Below, one piece after another: positions 54,533 through 64,000 of a stretch of 64,000 nucleotides of DNA. The number at the start of each line of letters is the position of its first letter. Position 1 is the first letter of the stretch. The translations under genes and the position numbers were made by a program. The stretch is from Cordylochernes scorpioides (taxonomy: Eukaryota; Arthropoda; Arachnida; Pseudoscorpiones; Chernetidae): NCBI GenBank assembly GCA_030710605.1, contig CP092877.1, positions 68,318,488 through 68,382,487 of the forward strand, in the 5' to 3' direction. The notes under the pieces were generated by a model, which did not search any database, was not told where the DNA came from, and worked only from the letters and a program-made list of their open reading frames with translations.

Positions 54533-57500
54533 ATCCCGCGACCTGCGTAGGAGGTAAGGCCGCACAAATTTCAAATCCTCCGACGACGACTGTTGCCAAA
54601 CTAAAGAAGAACTTTATAACCGTAACTATAAATGGAACTGAAGTACTAGCCTTGGTGGACTCTGGAGCTGACTATTCAGTTATATCAGAAGATTTCCGTT
54701 GCCGCATAAGAACCCCTATGTTATCGAGTAAAGGACCAATTATAAGGGTAGCTAACTCCAAATGCGTCAGGGCTTTAGGAAAGTGTGTCTTAAGAATTAA
54801 AGTAAATGAACTAACCCAACCATTCGAGTTCCTTGTACTTTCACAGTGCAGTCATTGTGTGATCCTTGGCTGGGATTTTCTCAAACTAACTCAGGCTGAG
54901 ATTAACTGCGAGCACGATGAACTCTACCTGAAGGACGCCCCGATGAAAGAGGAACCCCATCCAGTGGACACCTTTCATACCTTGAAGGATAACATTATTC
55001 CACCTAACTCAATCAAACAGATAACGGTTGTCTGTAGCGACGTCCCGGGAGTTCAGGAAGTTGCTATTACGTGTTCTAAGGGTCTAACGTTGGAAAAGGA
55101 AATAGTTATTCCTGCCTCTATTGTTAGTCTCAACCACGGAAGGAGCAAGGTTTGGGTGGTGAATGGGACTAACTATGCTAAGATCATCCCTGAAGGTATG
55201 AAAGTGGCTGAATTATCTATTATAGACAACAGCTATGTATGCTGCTTGGATGGAGACGACGATTATCTTAACCAGAAAGAAGACAAGTGCAGCACACAAA
55301 ACACTGGAGACTTGGATAGGCTTGTGTCTCTTATGGATACTGACTTATCCCATGAAGACAGGAACCGACTACTTGATGTCCTTAGGAGGTTCATAGGCGT
55401 ATTTGAGCTCCAGAAGGCAGGCCCAAAAAGAACATCTTTGGACGTTAACATCGCATTGACACAGGAGATCATGCTCCTATTAGGCAACGACCCTATCGAG
55501 TGTCGCCTTATGAAAGGGGCGTTATTCAAACAGAAGTGGACAAGATGCTCAAATCAGGAATAGTAAAACCATCGGATAGTCCCTGGTCATCTCCTGTCGT
55601 TTTAGTTAAGAAAAAGGATGGAACCTGGAGGTTCTGCGTGGACTACCGCCGCCTAAATAAAATAACCAGAAAGGACGTATATCCGTTACCCAGAATTGAC
55701 GACACCCTCGACTCTTTAAAGGGAGCTTCTGTATTCTCTACCATGGACTTGAAATCAGGGTATTGGCAGATCAAAGTTGATGAAGCTGACCGTGAAAAGA
55801 CTGCTTTCGTAACCCCAGACGGCCTCTTCGAATTTAAAGTGATGCCCTTCGGGTTGTGTAATGCCCCCGCGACCTTTGAAAGAATAATGGACAACCTTCT
55901 ACGTGGACTTAAGTGGAACATCTGTCTCTGCTATCTGGATGACATCATAGTGTTTTCTAAAACAATGGAAGAGCATATACTGCGATTGGAAATGGTGCTG
56001 AACTGTCTTTCAAAAGCAGGTCTCACACTTAATTTGGAAAAATGTCATTTTGGATCTAGACGTATGAAGGTTTTGGGGGCACTTAATAGATGGAGATGGG
56101 ATTTATCCGGACCCAGACAAAGTAGAAGCAGTGAGGAATTTTCCAAGACCAAAGAATGTATCCGAAGTCAGAAGCTTTTTGGGTCTCTGTTCCTACTATC
56201 GCCGATTCATCAAGAGCTTTGCTGACATAACAGGGCCGCTGAACGAATTACTAAAGAAAGGAAAACAATTCAGTTGGAATGACAGACAAGAAGATTCGTT
56301 TAATAATTTAAAATCGGCATTGACTTCTGAACCTGTATTGGGCCACTTCGATGAGGCCGCGCCAATTTACGTCCATACCGATGCGAGTGGCTTTGGTATT
56401 GGTTCTGTTTTGGTACAGCTAAGGGATGGGTGTGAACAGCCAATTGCATATGCATCCCGAACACTGTCCAAATCGGAGAAAAACTATTCAACAACGGAAA
56501 AAGAGTGTTTGGCCGTGGTCTGGTCAATCAGCAAATTTCGACCTTACTTGTTTGGGCGCCCTTTTTCTGTTGTGACCGACCACCATTCTTTGTGCTGGTT
56601 AGCGAATTTGAAAGACCCTTCTGGACGTCTGGCCAGATGGGCTCTGCGCCTCCAAGAATATGAGGTCGCTGTCTGCTATAAAAATGGTCGCAAGCACAAG
56701 GATGCCGACTGCCTTTCTAGAAGCCCTCTACCAGATACTGCGGAAGAAACAGAGGAAGATATACTTTGTCTGGCAGTGTTGTGTGATGTTGAAAAGGAGC
56801 AGCAACGAGATCCATCATTAACAAAAATAATCGCAAATTGTGGAGACCCGAATTATAAAAGATTTGTCATTATCAACAACATACTTTACAAGAAAAATTA
56901 TGATCCCTTGGGACGACCTTGGTTGCTGGTGGTTCCGAGGACTTTATTACGTCTAGAGGTCCTTAGATCATCCCATGATGCCCCTACAGCCGGACACCTT
57001 GGATTTGCCAAAACGTATGACAGAATACGCAGGAGATTCTTTTGGCTTGGTCTTTATAGAGGTGTTCGTAATTATGTTGGACATTGTAGGGAATGCCAAC
57101 GGCGCAAGAAAATACCCCAACTACCCCCTGGAAACCTTAAGCCTATAGCCCCTGTTTCCATTCCCTTCCAGAAGATAGGCATGGACTTGCTGGGGAGATT
57201 CCCTCCGACTAGGGATGGCAACCGCTGGGTGATAGTTTGTACAGATTACCTTACGAAATACGCGGTAACAAAAGCCATACCGACCGGAGGAGCTGTTGAG
57301 GTTGCGAAGTTTATGGTGAACGACGTTGTCCTCAAGCATGGAGCTCCTCGAGAACTGATTACGGACCGGGGACGATCATTCCAAGCCAAAGTCGTCAACG
57401 AACTAACAAAAATGTGTGGAATGTCGCATTACTTTACAACGGCCTATCACCCCCAAACCAATGGCTTGACTGAACGATTAAATAAGACCCTGGTTGACAT

Positions 57501-58092
57501 GCTCTCGATGTACGTAGACGTGGACCAAAAGAACTGGGATTCTGTTTTACCTTTTATCACCTTTGCCTATAATACAGCAAGGCAAGAAACTACCGGTTTC
57601 TCACCCTTCTTTTTGGTACATGGTCGAGAGGCGGAGACAATGCTGGACGCTCTGTTTCCCTACCAGCCGGATTATGAGGAGGACGAGCATATAAGTCATT
57701 TGATGATGGACGCTGAAGAAGCACGGCAGTTAGCCCGCTTACAAACACTCAAAGCGCAGGCCATAGATAAAGAACGTTATGATTCAAGACATAAGCCCGT
57801 CTATTACGACGTCGGCGACCTTGTTTGGGGTCTTCACACCGGTGCGCAAAGTTGGCTTATCAGAGAAGCTCCTAAAGAAATATTTTGGTCCATACCGAAT
57901 AACTAAGAAATTATCAGACGTCAACTACGAAGTTACAACGGTGGATGAATCTCGGAGAAAAGCCAAGTACAAAGATGTTGTACATGTCTTACGAATGAAG
58001 CCTTACAACGATCCAGAAACCCAGAACGATGAATATCTGGAGACTGTGTGTGTTTCTACGGATGAATTTAAACATCGGGACGATGTTCTTCC

Positions 58093-58105
58093 GAAGAGGG
58101 AGTAA
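58093..58105 (+). promoter_or_regulatory. Polypurine tract
   Basis: GAAGAGGGAGTAA immediately before the 3' LTR, overlapping the pol stop codon; it would prime plus-strand synthesis. Confidence 0.7.
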
Positions 58106-58414
58106 TGTCAAAAAGTATTTTAATTCAATTATTTTGTAAATATGTAAATGTTCTAACTAGTTTTTCTATTAATTCTTTCTCTTTTTTGTTTGGATCTATG
58201 TAAATATTTGACGTCAATTGTTGCGCCTTCTAATATGTAAATTTTTGAGAATTAGTTTTTATTATTAGGCTGACTGTCTAGAGTAAGCTAGGATAAAGCA
58301 TATAATTGTTGTCGGCTTTTTCTATTTGACAGTGTGTTGAATAAAACTTACTTTTGAGTTTGCTTCGTGATTCCGTGGCTTACCAGCGACAGAATTAAAA
58401 AAAAGATCGCCACA
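58106..58414 (+). repeat. 3' LTR of the Gypsy element
   Basis: Same length as the 5' LTR. The two differences seen are TGTCAAAAAG for TGTCACAAAG, and AATTAAAAAAAAG for AATTAAAGAAAAG. Confidence 0.96.
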
Positions 58415-58756
58415 ATATAATGACACATATCAATCACGTGTATAATTATTTACAGAAGTGTTTATTATACAACATGGAAATCTTGTTATATATAATATGA
58501 GGTATTCTTGGGCAGGAATAGTATTGTTACATTAGGTTTGAAGTGCGATTTTTTTATAAACAATTTTGGTGAGTTCCAATATTAGAACACCTTCCTTTAG
58601 GTCAGGAAATATTTCCTATTTTAGTATAGGTATCATCAAGCAAGAAACATAGATTCTCCAGGTCTCTCCTGGAGTTGGTCTCTTATTGGAGGTTTATTTA
58701 AAGACCTAGTTATTTTGCATTATTTGTTTTTTGCTCTCTTTTTAGTTTGGTGCTAT

Positions 58757-59110
58757 ATACACTAGTGGTCAAAATATTTTAAATAATATATTATGAAAAA
58801 GGCATCTCCTTATCGTGCAACTGAAAGTTGCTGATGGCTTGCGCCATCTATCGGAATAAACATCAACTATTCTCGTTGATTTTTAATTATTCAAGAAAGA
58901 CCAAATACGTATTATTGAGTAATCAAGAGAAGCGCTAACCACGTACGCGTTTCGGGCTGTTGGCCCTCATTAGCGTGGTGTAGCTGTACCTCAATGACCA
59001 ATTCTGGAATAATTTAAAATCAACGAGAATAGTTGATATTTATCCCGATAGATGGCGCAAGCCATCAGCAACTTTCAGTTGTACAATAAGGAGATGACTT
59101 TTTCATAATT
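58757..59110. mobile_element. Foldback element with central hammerhead-like motif, copy 2
   Basis: Counterpart of 29,869-30,235. The core GCGTTTCGGGCTGTTGGCCC and TCATTAG is kept on the minus strand. Confidence 0.6.
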
Positions 59111-59342
59111 TATGCACCTTATCCCAGTACATTATCACATTTGTACTATTTTTTTTTTCATATTTTAAATAATAACTAAAAAATACAAAAAGGCATATCC
59201 TGACCAGGAGTACATGTGCTTTTCAGAAGGCAGAGCGCCATCTCGTGGAACAGAAATCAACTATTCATTGATTTAACCTGTTTCCTGATATTCGGCTAAC
59301 CCAATTTCTTGATGTTTGTATTTTGCACAACATTGTGAATAC

Positions 59343-59510
59343 TCAAAAAGAGTCGGTGAACGAGTGGGTATAACCCTCGATTCCCGACAGTCATGAACCG
59401 GGATCGAATCCTGCGTTGGAACCTTTTGTTTTAATATGTGAATACCCATAATTGTTGCAAACATCATAAACTAGGTTGCTCCTTTTGAGAGGTACCTAAT
59501 AAAATGAATT
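59343..59510 (+). mobile_element. tRNA-derived SINE, copy 2
   Basis: Counterpart of 30,455-30,640. It keeps GTGAACGAGTGGGTATAACC as box A and ACCGGGATCGAATCCTGCG as box B. Confidence 0.7.
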
Positions 59511-59770
59511 TGGAAGATGTGAATACTCACCTCTTTAAAAATTTATGTGATAAATATAAATTGTGATTCTGGGGGCTACACACCTAAAATATAGTTTGTC
59601 TGATTATTCACGTATCTAACTCACACAAAACACACACATAAGTTGCGCGAGGATGCACGGGCGCGCGCTCCTGCCCCGAAATTTGCTGGCTTGGAATTTG
59701 TAACCGCCCCCCTCCGAAGAAAATAATAATTTTAAATTTTTATGGGGATTCCCCACCCCCCGAATCACCA

Positions 59771-62453
59771 ATGGCCTTGGCTGAAAGCCAATTGGTATCT
59801 TCTACTGCTAATGCAATCAGCACTTCTCCGGCGACGGAGAAGACTACCATCAGCCTGGAACAGGCAAGCCGTCGACGAGCTGGGCGGATCTCGTCGATCG
59901 AACGAATCAACTCCCCATGGAGGAGGAAACAGACGGCTTCACCAAGGTGGAACCAAGGAGAAAGAGGCCGGTGGACTCCGAAGCGGCAGGATTCAAGAAT
60001 GAAAATTTTGAAAGAATTCAAGAAAATTCAAAATTTGCAAATTCGCCAGCCGGCAAGTTGCATGCAAATCCGGCCGCCGCGCGTGACGTCACGGCGCTAA
60101 CGACCGCTACCTGCGCAGATCCAGCCCCGAGGGACTGGGCTGAGACCATGGAGGTGGAGGATGGACCTAATGGTGGCTTCACAGTCGTTAGGAACAAGAG
60201 GAGGTGCCGCGGCTCGGCGTCATCGGAGCACGCTACGAGGCAGCCTAACAAGCCCAAAGAGCCGAATAGCACCCAGCAGCGCAAGCGACCGACAGGGTCG
60301 AGAGCAGTGCCGCCCCAGGAGGTCAAGGCCACGCGGGCAAACATCGCCGACGCCAAGGCGAGGCAGTCCACATCCAACCAGGACAACTACATTTTTATAG
60401 AACACTGTCCTGAGCTCTCGCCTTACGAATACCTCCAGGCCATCGATAAGCAGGTCGGGGGACCAAATCATATCATCCAGTTCAACAGGATGAACGGGCA
60501 TGTCATCGTGGGCCTGTCCAGCAAGGACCTTGCGAGCCGTCTGGTCGAACAGGGCTTGGATATTGAGGGCACGACCCTAAAGGTCTTCCCCTTCCGGAAG
60601 AGAGCCGAACGCATAGTCGTGGCAAATCTGCCCGGCTTTGTGGAGGATACCGCCGTCGTGGATGCCCTGCGACCCTATGGAAAAGTCACCTCCATCGCCC
60701 CCATCCAGATCAAAATGGGGGAATACTCCATCACCGACGGCCGCCGGGAGGCCTACATCCTGCCCCACGAGGGGAAGAAACTGGACAACCTACCAACTCG
60801 CCTAGACATCAGATCCAAAGGCGAATCTCTGCCGGCCTTCCTATCTTTCGGCATCAAATGCTCAAAGCGCGGTAAGCAGGGCCACCACAGAGCCAACTGC
60901 CCAATCCTCGCCAGGCGGACCACCGGCCCCAGGGAAGCTTCGCCCTCCTCCCCCGCCTGAGAAAACAGAAAAATTCGATTTTCAGAAGAAAACAACAGTA
61001 GAAAATCAAAATTCTGACGCGGCGGATAGAACTGCTGCCGATTCTTCTCCTTACAGCGCTGTGAAGCCTGTTATGAACTGGGCAGAAAGCGTCGAGGAAA
61101 GGGACGACAACGGCGACGGCTTCACCGTGGTGAAGCATAAGAAGCGCTGCCGCGAATCGGGATCCTCCGGCACCACAGCAGCGCAGACCAGCGGCGCTGG
61201 ACCGCGCAGAGCGACCACCACTGCTACGCGAAGAAGCCCAATTGGAATGCGATCACCGCAGGTCCAAGAGGTCAAGACCACGCGAGCTCACATTGCGGAT
61301 GCCAAGGCGCGACAGGCCTCCTCCACGCAAGAATTCTGCGTATATATTGAACATTGCCCGGACTTTTCCCCCTACCAGTACCTCCGGGCTGTTGACGCAG
61401 TGGTCGGCGGGCCCAAGAACATCATTCAACTAACCAGAATGAATGGCCACGTCCTCGTGGGACTCAACAGCAGGGTCCTTGCAGAGCGCCTCATCGCCCA
61501 AGGCCTACAGATCGACGGAACAGCCCTCAGGACCTTCTCCTTCCGCAAGAGGGCGGTGAAAATCATCATAGTGAACCTCCCCTTTTTTGTGGAAGACGAC
61601 ACCATCATACAGGCACTGCGGCCATATGTGCGCCACACCACCATCGCCCCTTTGCAGTTCAAGCTGGGTGAATATACCTATGCGGATGGCCGCCGCGAAG
61701 CTTTACATCCACCTCCACGATGGCGTCAGACTGGAGAGGCTGCCCACCCGCCTGGACATCAAATCCAAAGGAGATACCCTGCCGGCCTTCCTCACCTTCG
61801 GCATCAAATGCTAGAAATGCGGCAAGCAGGGTCATCGCAGGGCCAACTGCCCAGCGCTCGCCAGGCGGAACTTTGACCTAAGCGTACGGACTCCCCTGTC
61901 CAGGTCAAAGCTGCTCCTCCCACCGTGCCTAAGCAAACCGGTCTACCAACGACCATGCCCTCTCCACCAGTGCCTCCAGCTCCATCAGAGGAGGCACCAA
62001 GTAATGCCCCAGTGACGCCCGCTGCTGCTCCAGGTGCTCCAGCGCTCCATCCTGCGCGACCTCTCCCGCCTGGAGAGGCGCCGAGCTCTACCTGCTCGGC
62101 CTCCAACCTGCCCACACCAGCCCTGCCTTCACCGGCACCCATCGAGCCAATGGAGGTGACACAGATCGAGGAGGAAGGCTCCACCCAGGAAGGAAAGAAC
62201 AAAATAAGGAAACAGCTAGATGCAGCAGGTTCCCACCACAATTTTTGACAAAACCAACCAAGAGGGTCTCGAAGAGGAGAACGTTCGTCGCGCCCTTGCC
62301 TCCACACCGACCCTCAAAAAGCAAATCCTTGACCTAACACCCGCCCAAAGGATTGCTATGTCCGAGCTGGTCGAAGCCCTCTTACAAAGGAAGCTCGACA
62401 CCAGTGGCTCCATCTACAAGCGCCTTCGTCAGGCCCTGCCCCTGCTCCAATAA
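59771..62453 (+). pseudogene. LINE-A ORF1 with duplicated gag-like module, copy 2
   Basis: Counterpart of 30,880-33,590 and better preserved in the middle: one frame is open from 59,917 to 60,960. Module 1 has DWAETMEVEDGPNGGFTVV, DNYIFIEHCPELSPYEYLQA, KRAERIVVANLPGF and CSKRGKQGHHRANCP. Module 2 (61,061 on) has NWAESVEERDDNGDGFTVV, FCVYIEHCPDFSPYQYLRA and KRAVKIIIVNLPFF, with its zinc knuckle after a TAG at 61,812-61,814. A run of five C's near 60,953 (four in copy 1) makes the break between the modules, so the original ORF ran through both. Eight bases (CACCAACC) missing near 59,848 break the N-terminal frame. The proline-rich linker and C-terminal region end at 62,453. Confidence 0.8.
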
Positions 62454-62462
62454 GAGACATCA

Positions 62463-63284
62463 TAGGCTTCACCATCGCCTCCATCAACGCCTCCATTGGC
62501 GCTACTCGGAGGAAGAGCCTAGGTCTTTGTCATCTCCTGAGACAACATCGCGTGGACATTGCGCTAGTGCAAGAAACTAACGCCCACCATCTCGACGGCG
62601 CCCAAGACCTCTGCCTCGGCTATGGTGCTGTCACCGCACCGCAATCTCCGGTTCGGGCCTCGCCTGCGTCTACGCGCCGGGCGTCACCGTCTCGCGACAC
62701 GTGGCCGGGCCACATTGTTTTGGCCGCCTTCAATGTCCACGGCCAAGAGATGACTGTCATAAATGTCCACCTCTCGCACGACCAGCGCGAGCGCATCGAG
62801 CAACTCCGCGTCATCGAGGCAGCTGCGGTTGAAGAGGAAGCCTGGGTCCTCGGGGACTTCAACATCAGAGAGGACAGGAACCGCGACTCTATCTCCATGG
62901 CGGCCCTCGGAGCTCTTTGCGAGTCGGCGGCGCTGCTGGATGCAGCTCCGAGTTTGACGCTGCCCACCTCCCCACCAGAGTCGCTGCACATGGCGACCTG
63001 ATCGAGAGCAGTCGCCTCGACAGGATCCTCGCTCCGGCGCTTCCTGGAGATCTCAACATCATACGCGACTGCTTCTTACTATCTCTCAGATCATCGCATG
63101 GTTCTGCTCCGTGTGGGCCCTCCATCCGCCCCCTCCCAACTTAGCGTGGCCGCTATGCTCCGCTCCGGGCTGGTCCAGGAGCACATGAATGGACATTGGG
63201 GAGGAAATATCCATGCTCGATGTGCCTCAACTGTGGGATCGCTGGACACTAATCAAGGCCGGAATCCTCGCGGAGGCTCGCTCG
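62463..63284 (+). pseudogene. LINE-A ORF2 endonuclease, copy 2, cut by LTR insertion
   Basis: Counterpart of 33,600-34,441 with LVQETN, VLGDFNIRED, SSRLDRILAP and DHRMVLLRVGP in two to three frames. It has additional small deletions, for example near 62,640, 62,945 and 63,188. The LINE is interrupted at 63,285 by the LTR of another retrotransposon. No reverse transcriptase is visible. Confidence 0.8.
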
Positions 63285-63457
63285 TGTTTTGTTTCTTCAA
63301 GGCATCGGGGTACGATGGTGAACACTTCTTTATTTAAGAACGGAACTTTCTAACTAACTGACAACATTCATTTGTCTCTATTTATAACCTAACTCGAGCG
63401 TCTATATGCAAAACCATATTTACATATTTACATCTGAATATGTACATTTACATCACA
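63285..63457 (-). repeat. LTR of a second Gypsy-like element (minus strand)
   Basis: On the minus strand it starts TGTGATGTAAATGTAC right after the purine tract CTAAGAGGGGAGA and ends GAAACAAAACA, so TG...CA bounds a 173-bp LTR. The other LTR lies outside the window. Confidence 0.7.
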
Positions 63458-63479
63458 TCTCCCCTCTTAGAGATTAGCT

Positions 63480-63800
63480 CTAGACCTCTTCAAAACGTCT
63501 GGGCGGACGAACTGTTCTTCCAGGAGATGTTGATGATCCGGCCACATCCGCAGCAGCATCCGAAGTGTGTGGGTTGGCCTCTGGGTAATTTACATATGGC
63601 TCCCCGTTAAGGTCCGTCAGCCAAACTCGATCATTTACTTCCAATGGAGGCAGTTCTCGTACTCCTGCGCCCTTAGGCTTCGCATCAGAATCCTTTAATC
63701 CGTCTCCCTTTGGCTTCGCTTCAGAATCCTTTACTCCTTTTCATCAATAGCATTCACAACACCTATTATAGAGGGAGCAGAACAAGCTTCCTTTGATTTG
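63480..63800 (-). pseudogene. Gypsy-like pol, C-terminal end (partial)
   Basis: The minus strand reads RELPPLEVNDRVWLTDLNGE, then SPGRTVRPPRRFEEV and a stop at 63,480-63,482, about 20 bp before the LTR. A PP-LEVNDRVW stretch followed by a basic RRP-R-F tail is typical of the end of Gypsy integrases. Upstream, KDSEAKPKGDGLKDSDAKPK is an internal duplication, and a frame change occurs near 63,745. The catalytic core is outside the window or replaced by the 17-bp array. The element is incomplete here. Confidence 0.65.
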
Positions 63801-63851
63801 CCATAGTGATCCGAATTGTCACTCCGCACCTTCAAAGGAATCCCACAGGAA

Positions 63852-64000
63852 CCACAATTTTACTTTTGTACTATTTCACTTTTGTACAATTTTACTTTTG
63901 TACAATTTTACTTTTGTACAATTTTACTTTTGTACTATTTCACTTTTGTACAATTACACTTTTGTACAATTACACTTTTGTACAATTTTACTTTTGTACT
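63852..64000. repeat. 17-bp minisatellite at the window edge
   Basis: The unit TTTTACTTTTGTACAAT repeats at least eight times and runs out of the window. Confidence 0.93.

Larger units (their letters stand above)
54523..58105 (+). pseudogene. pol: Gypsy pol (protease-RT-RNase H-integrase), three one-base frameshifts
   Basis: Protease: LVDSGADYSVIS (about 54,646) and VILGWDFL. A lost base near 55,447 (GTTAACATC, where one more A restores HRIDTGDHAPIRQRPY) shifts into the RT frame: VVLVKKKDGTWRFCVDYRRL, VMPFGLCNAPATF and the catalytic YLDDIIVFS (55,931). An extra G in the five-G run at 56,075-56,079 shifts to the tether and RNase H (HTDASGFGIGS, TTEKECLAVVW, VTDHHSL). Integrase follows with an HHCC zinc domain (GHLGF...HCRECQRRK), then D in GMDLLG, D in LITDRG and E in GLTERLN. 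An extra G at 57,827-57,830 shifts into the GPY/F-type tail (KKYFGPYRI). The stop at 58,103-58,105 abuts the LTR. All catalytic residues are present. Confidence 0.93.
52928..58414 (+). mobile_element. Young Gypsy LTR retrotransposon, 5,487 bp
   Basis: Two 309-bp LTRs (52,928-53,236 and 58,106-58,414, TGTCA...CCACA) differ at two positions. ATAT (52,924-52,927 and 58,415-58,418) is the target duplication. Copy 1 of the duplication has the unoccupied site GATGATGTAATGACAC at about 29,527. After the left LTR comes a TGG-initial primer site and before the right LTR a purine tract. Gag and pol lie between. No envelope ORF exists: the pol stop touches the 3' LTR. Confidence 0.97.
46393..63284 (+). 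repeat. Segmental duplication, copy 2 (with Gypsy insertion)
   Basis: Collinear with 22,949-34,441. The left edge is the Helitron 5' end directly after the LINE-B TTG tail. It contains the 5.49-kb Gypsy (52,928-58,414) and is broken at 63,285 by another LTR element. It lacks about 57 bp present in copy 1 between ATATCAAC repeats (near 47,880). Confidence 0.93.

Noticed and set aside
52928..58414. Possible endogenous retrovirus with envelope
   Set aside because: The pol stop at 58,103-58,105 touches the 3' LTR, so there is no room for an env gene; it is a Gypsy retrotransposon.

Overview
The window looks like a transposon-dense intergenic stretch of an animal nuclear genome, most probably an arthropod. 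The evidence is AT-rich DNA packed with mariner, Tc1, pogo/Tigger, hAT and Helitron elements, non-LTR, Penelope-like and Gypsy retroelements, tRNA-derived SINEs, TTAGG-like motifs near 8.66 kb, a standard eukaryotic tRNA-Gly(GCC), U6 snRNA sequence and a decayed 18S rRNA piece. The species cannot be fixed from the sequence. A 100-base N gap (19,880-19,979) marks a scaffold join inside repeats.

Left part (1-19.9 kb): a broken Tigger-like transposase, a mariner with perfect terminal inverted repeats, small pogo and hAT MITEs, a Tc1 remnant, an 18S rRNA fragment, foldback repeats, LINE 3' ends, a SINE with an internal expansion, and a 66-bp array made of the 5' half of U6 snRNA. Other minisatellites here have units of 24, 44 and 16 bp. 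The only convincing ordinary host exon is a Kazal-type exon with a consensus splice donor at 19,795-19,879 (minus strand), cut by the gap.

Middle and right (19.98-64 kb): an ~11.4 kb direct segmental duplication. Copy 1 is 22,949-34,441. Copy 2 is 46,393-63,284 and is enlarged by a young 5.49 kb Gypsy element (52,928-58,414). Each copy holds Helitron-like ends, an intact 357-codon ALYREF-like (Aly/REF mRNA-export adaptor) ORF, MITEs, a 5'-truncated Penelope-like element with a GIY-YIG domain, a SINE, and a GC-rich non-LTR element whose ORF1 contains a tandemly repeated gag-like module. Between the copies lies a palindrome with ~3.7 kb arms (35,264-38,969 and 39,283-42,978). Its arms carry Helitron pieces, 32-bp minisatellites and a tRNA-Gly(GCC), followed by a 5'-truncated APE-type LINE (42,979-46,392). 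A second LTR retrotransposon enters from the right edge.

Most coding sequence belongs to mobile elements and is broken by stops or by one-base indels in homopolymers, so part of the damage may be sequencing error. The strongest leads are the U6-derived array, the palindrome with its tRNA genes, the two intact ALYREF-like ORFs with 57-residue repeats, the LINE with duplicated ORF1 modules, a GGGAAAC -1 frameshift site exactly at the Gypsy gag stop, and several short repeats with hammerhead-ribozyme-like cores.
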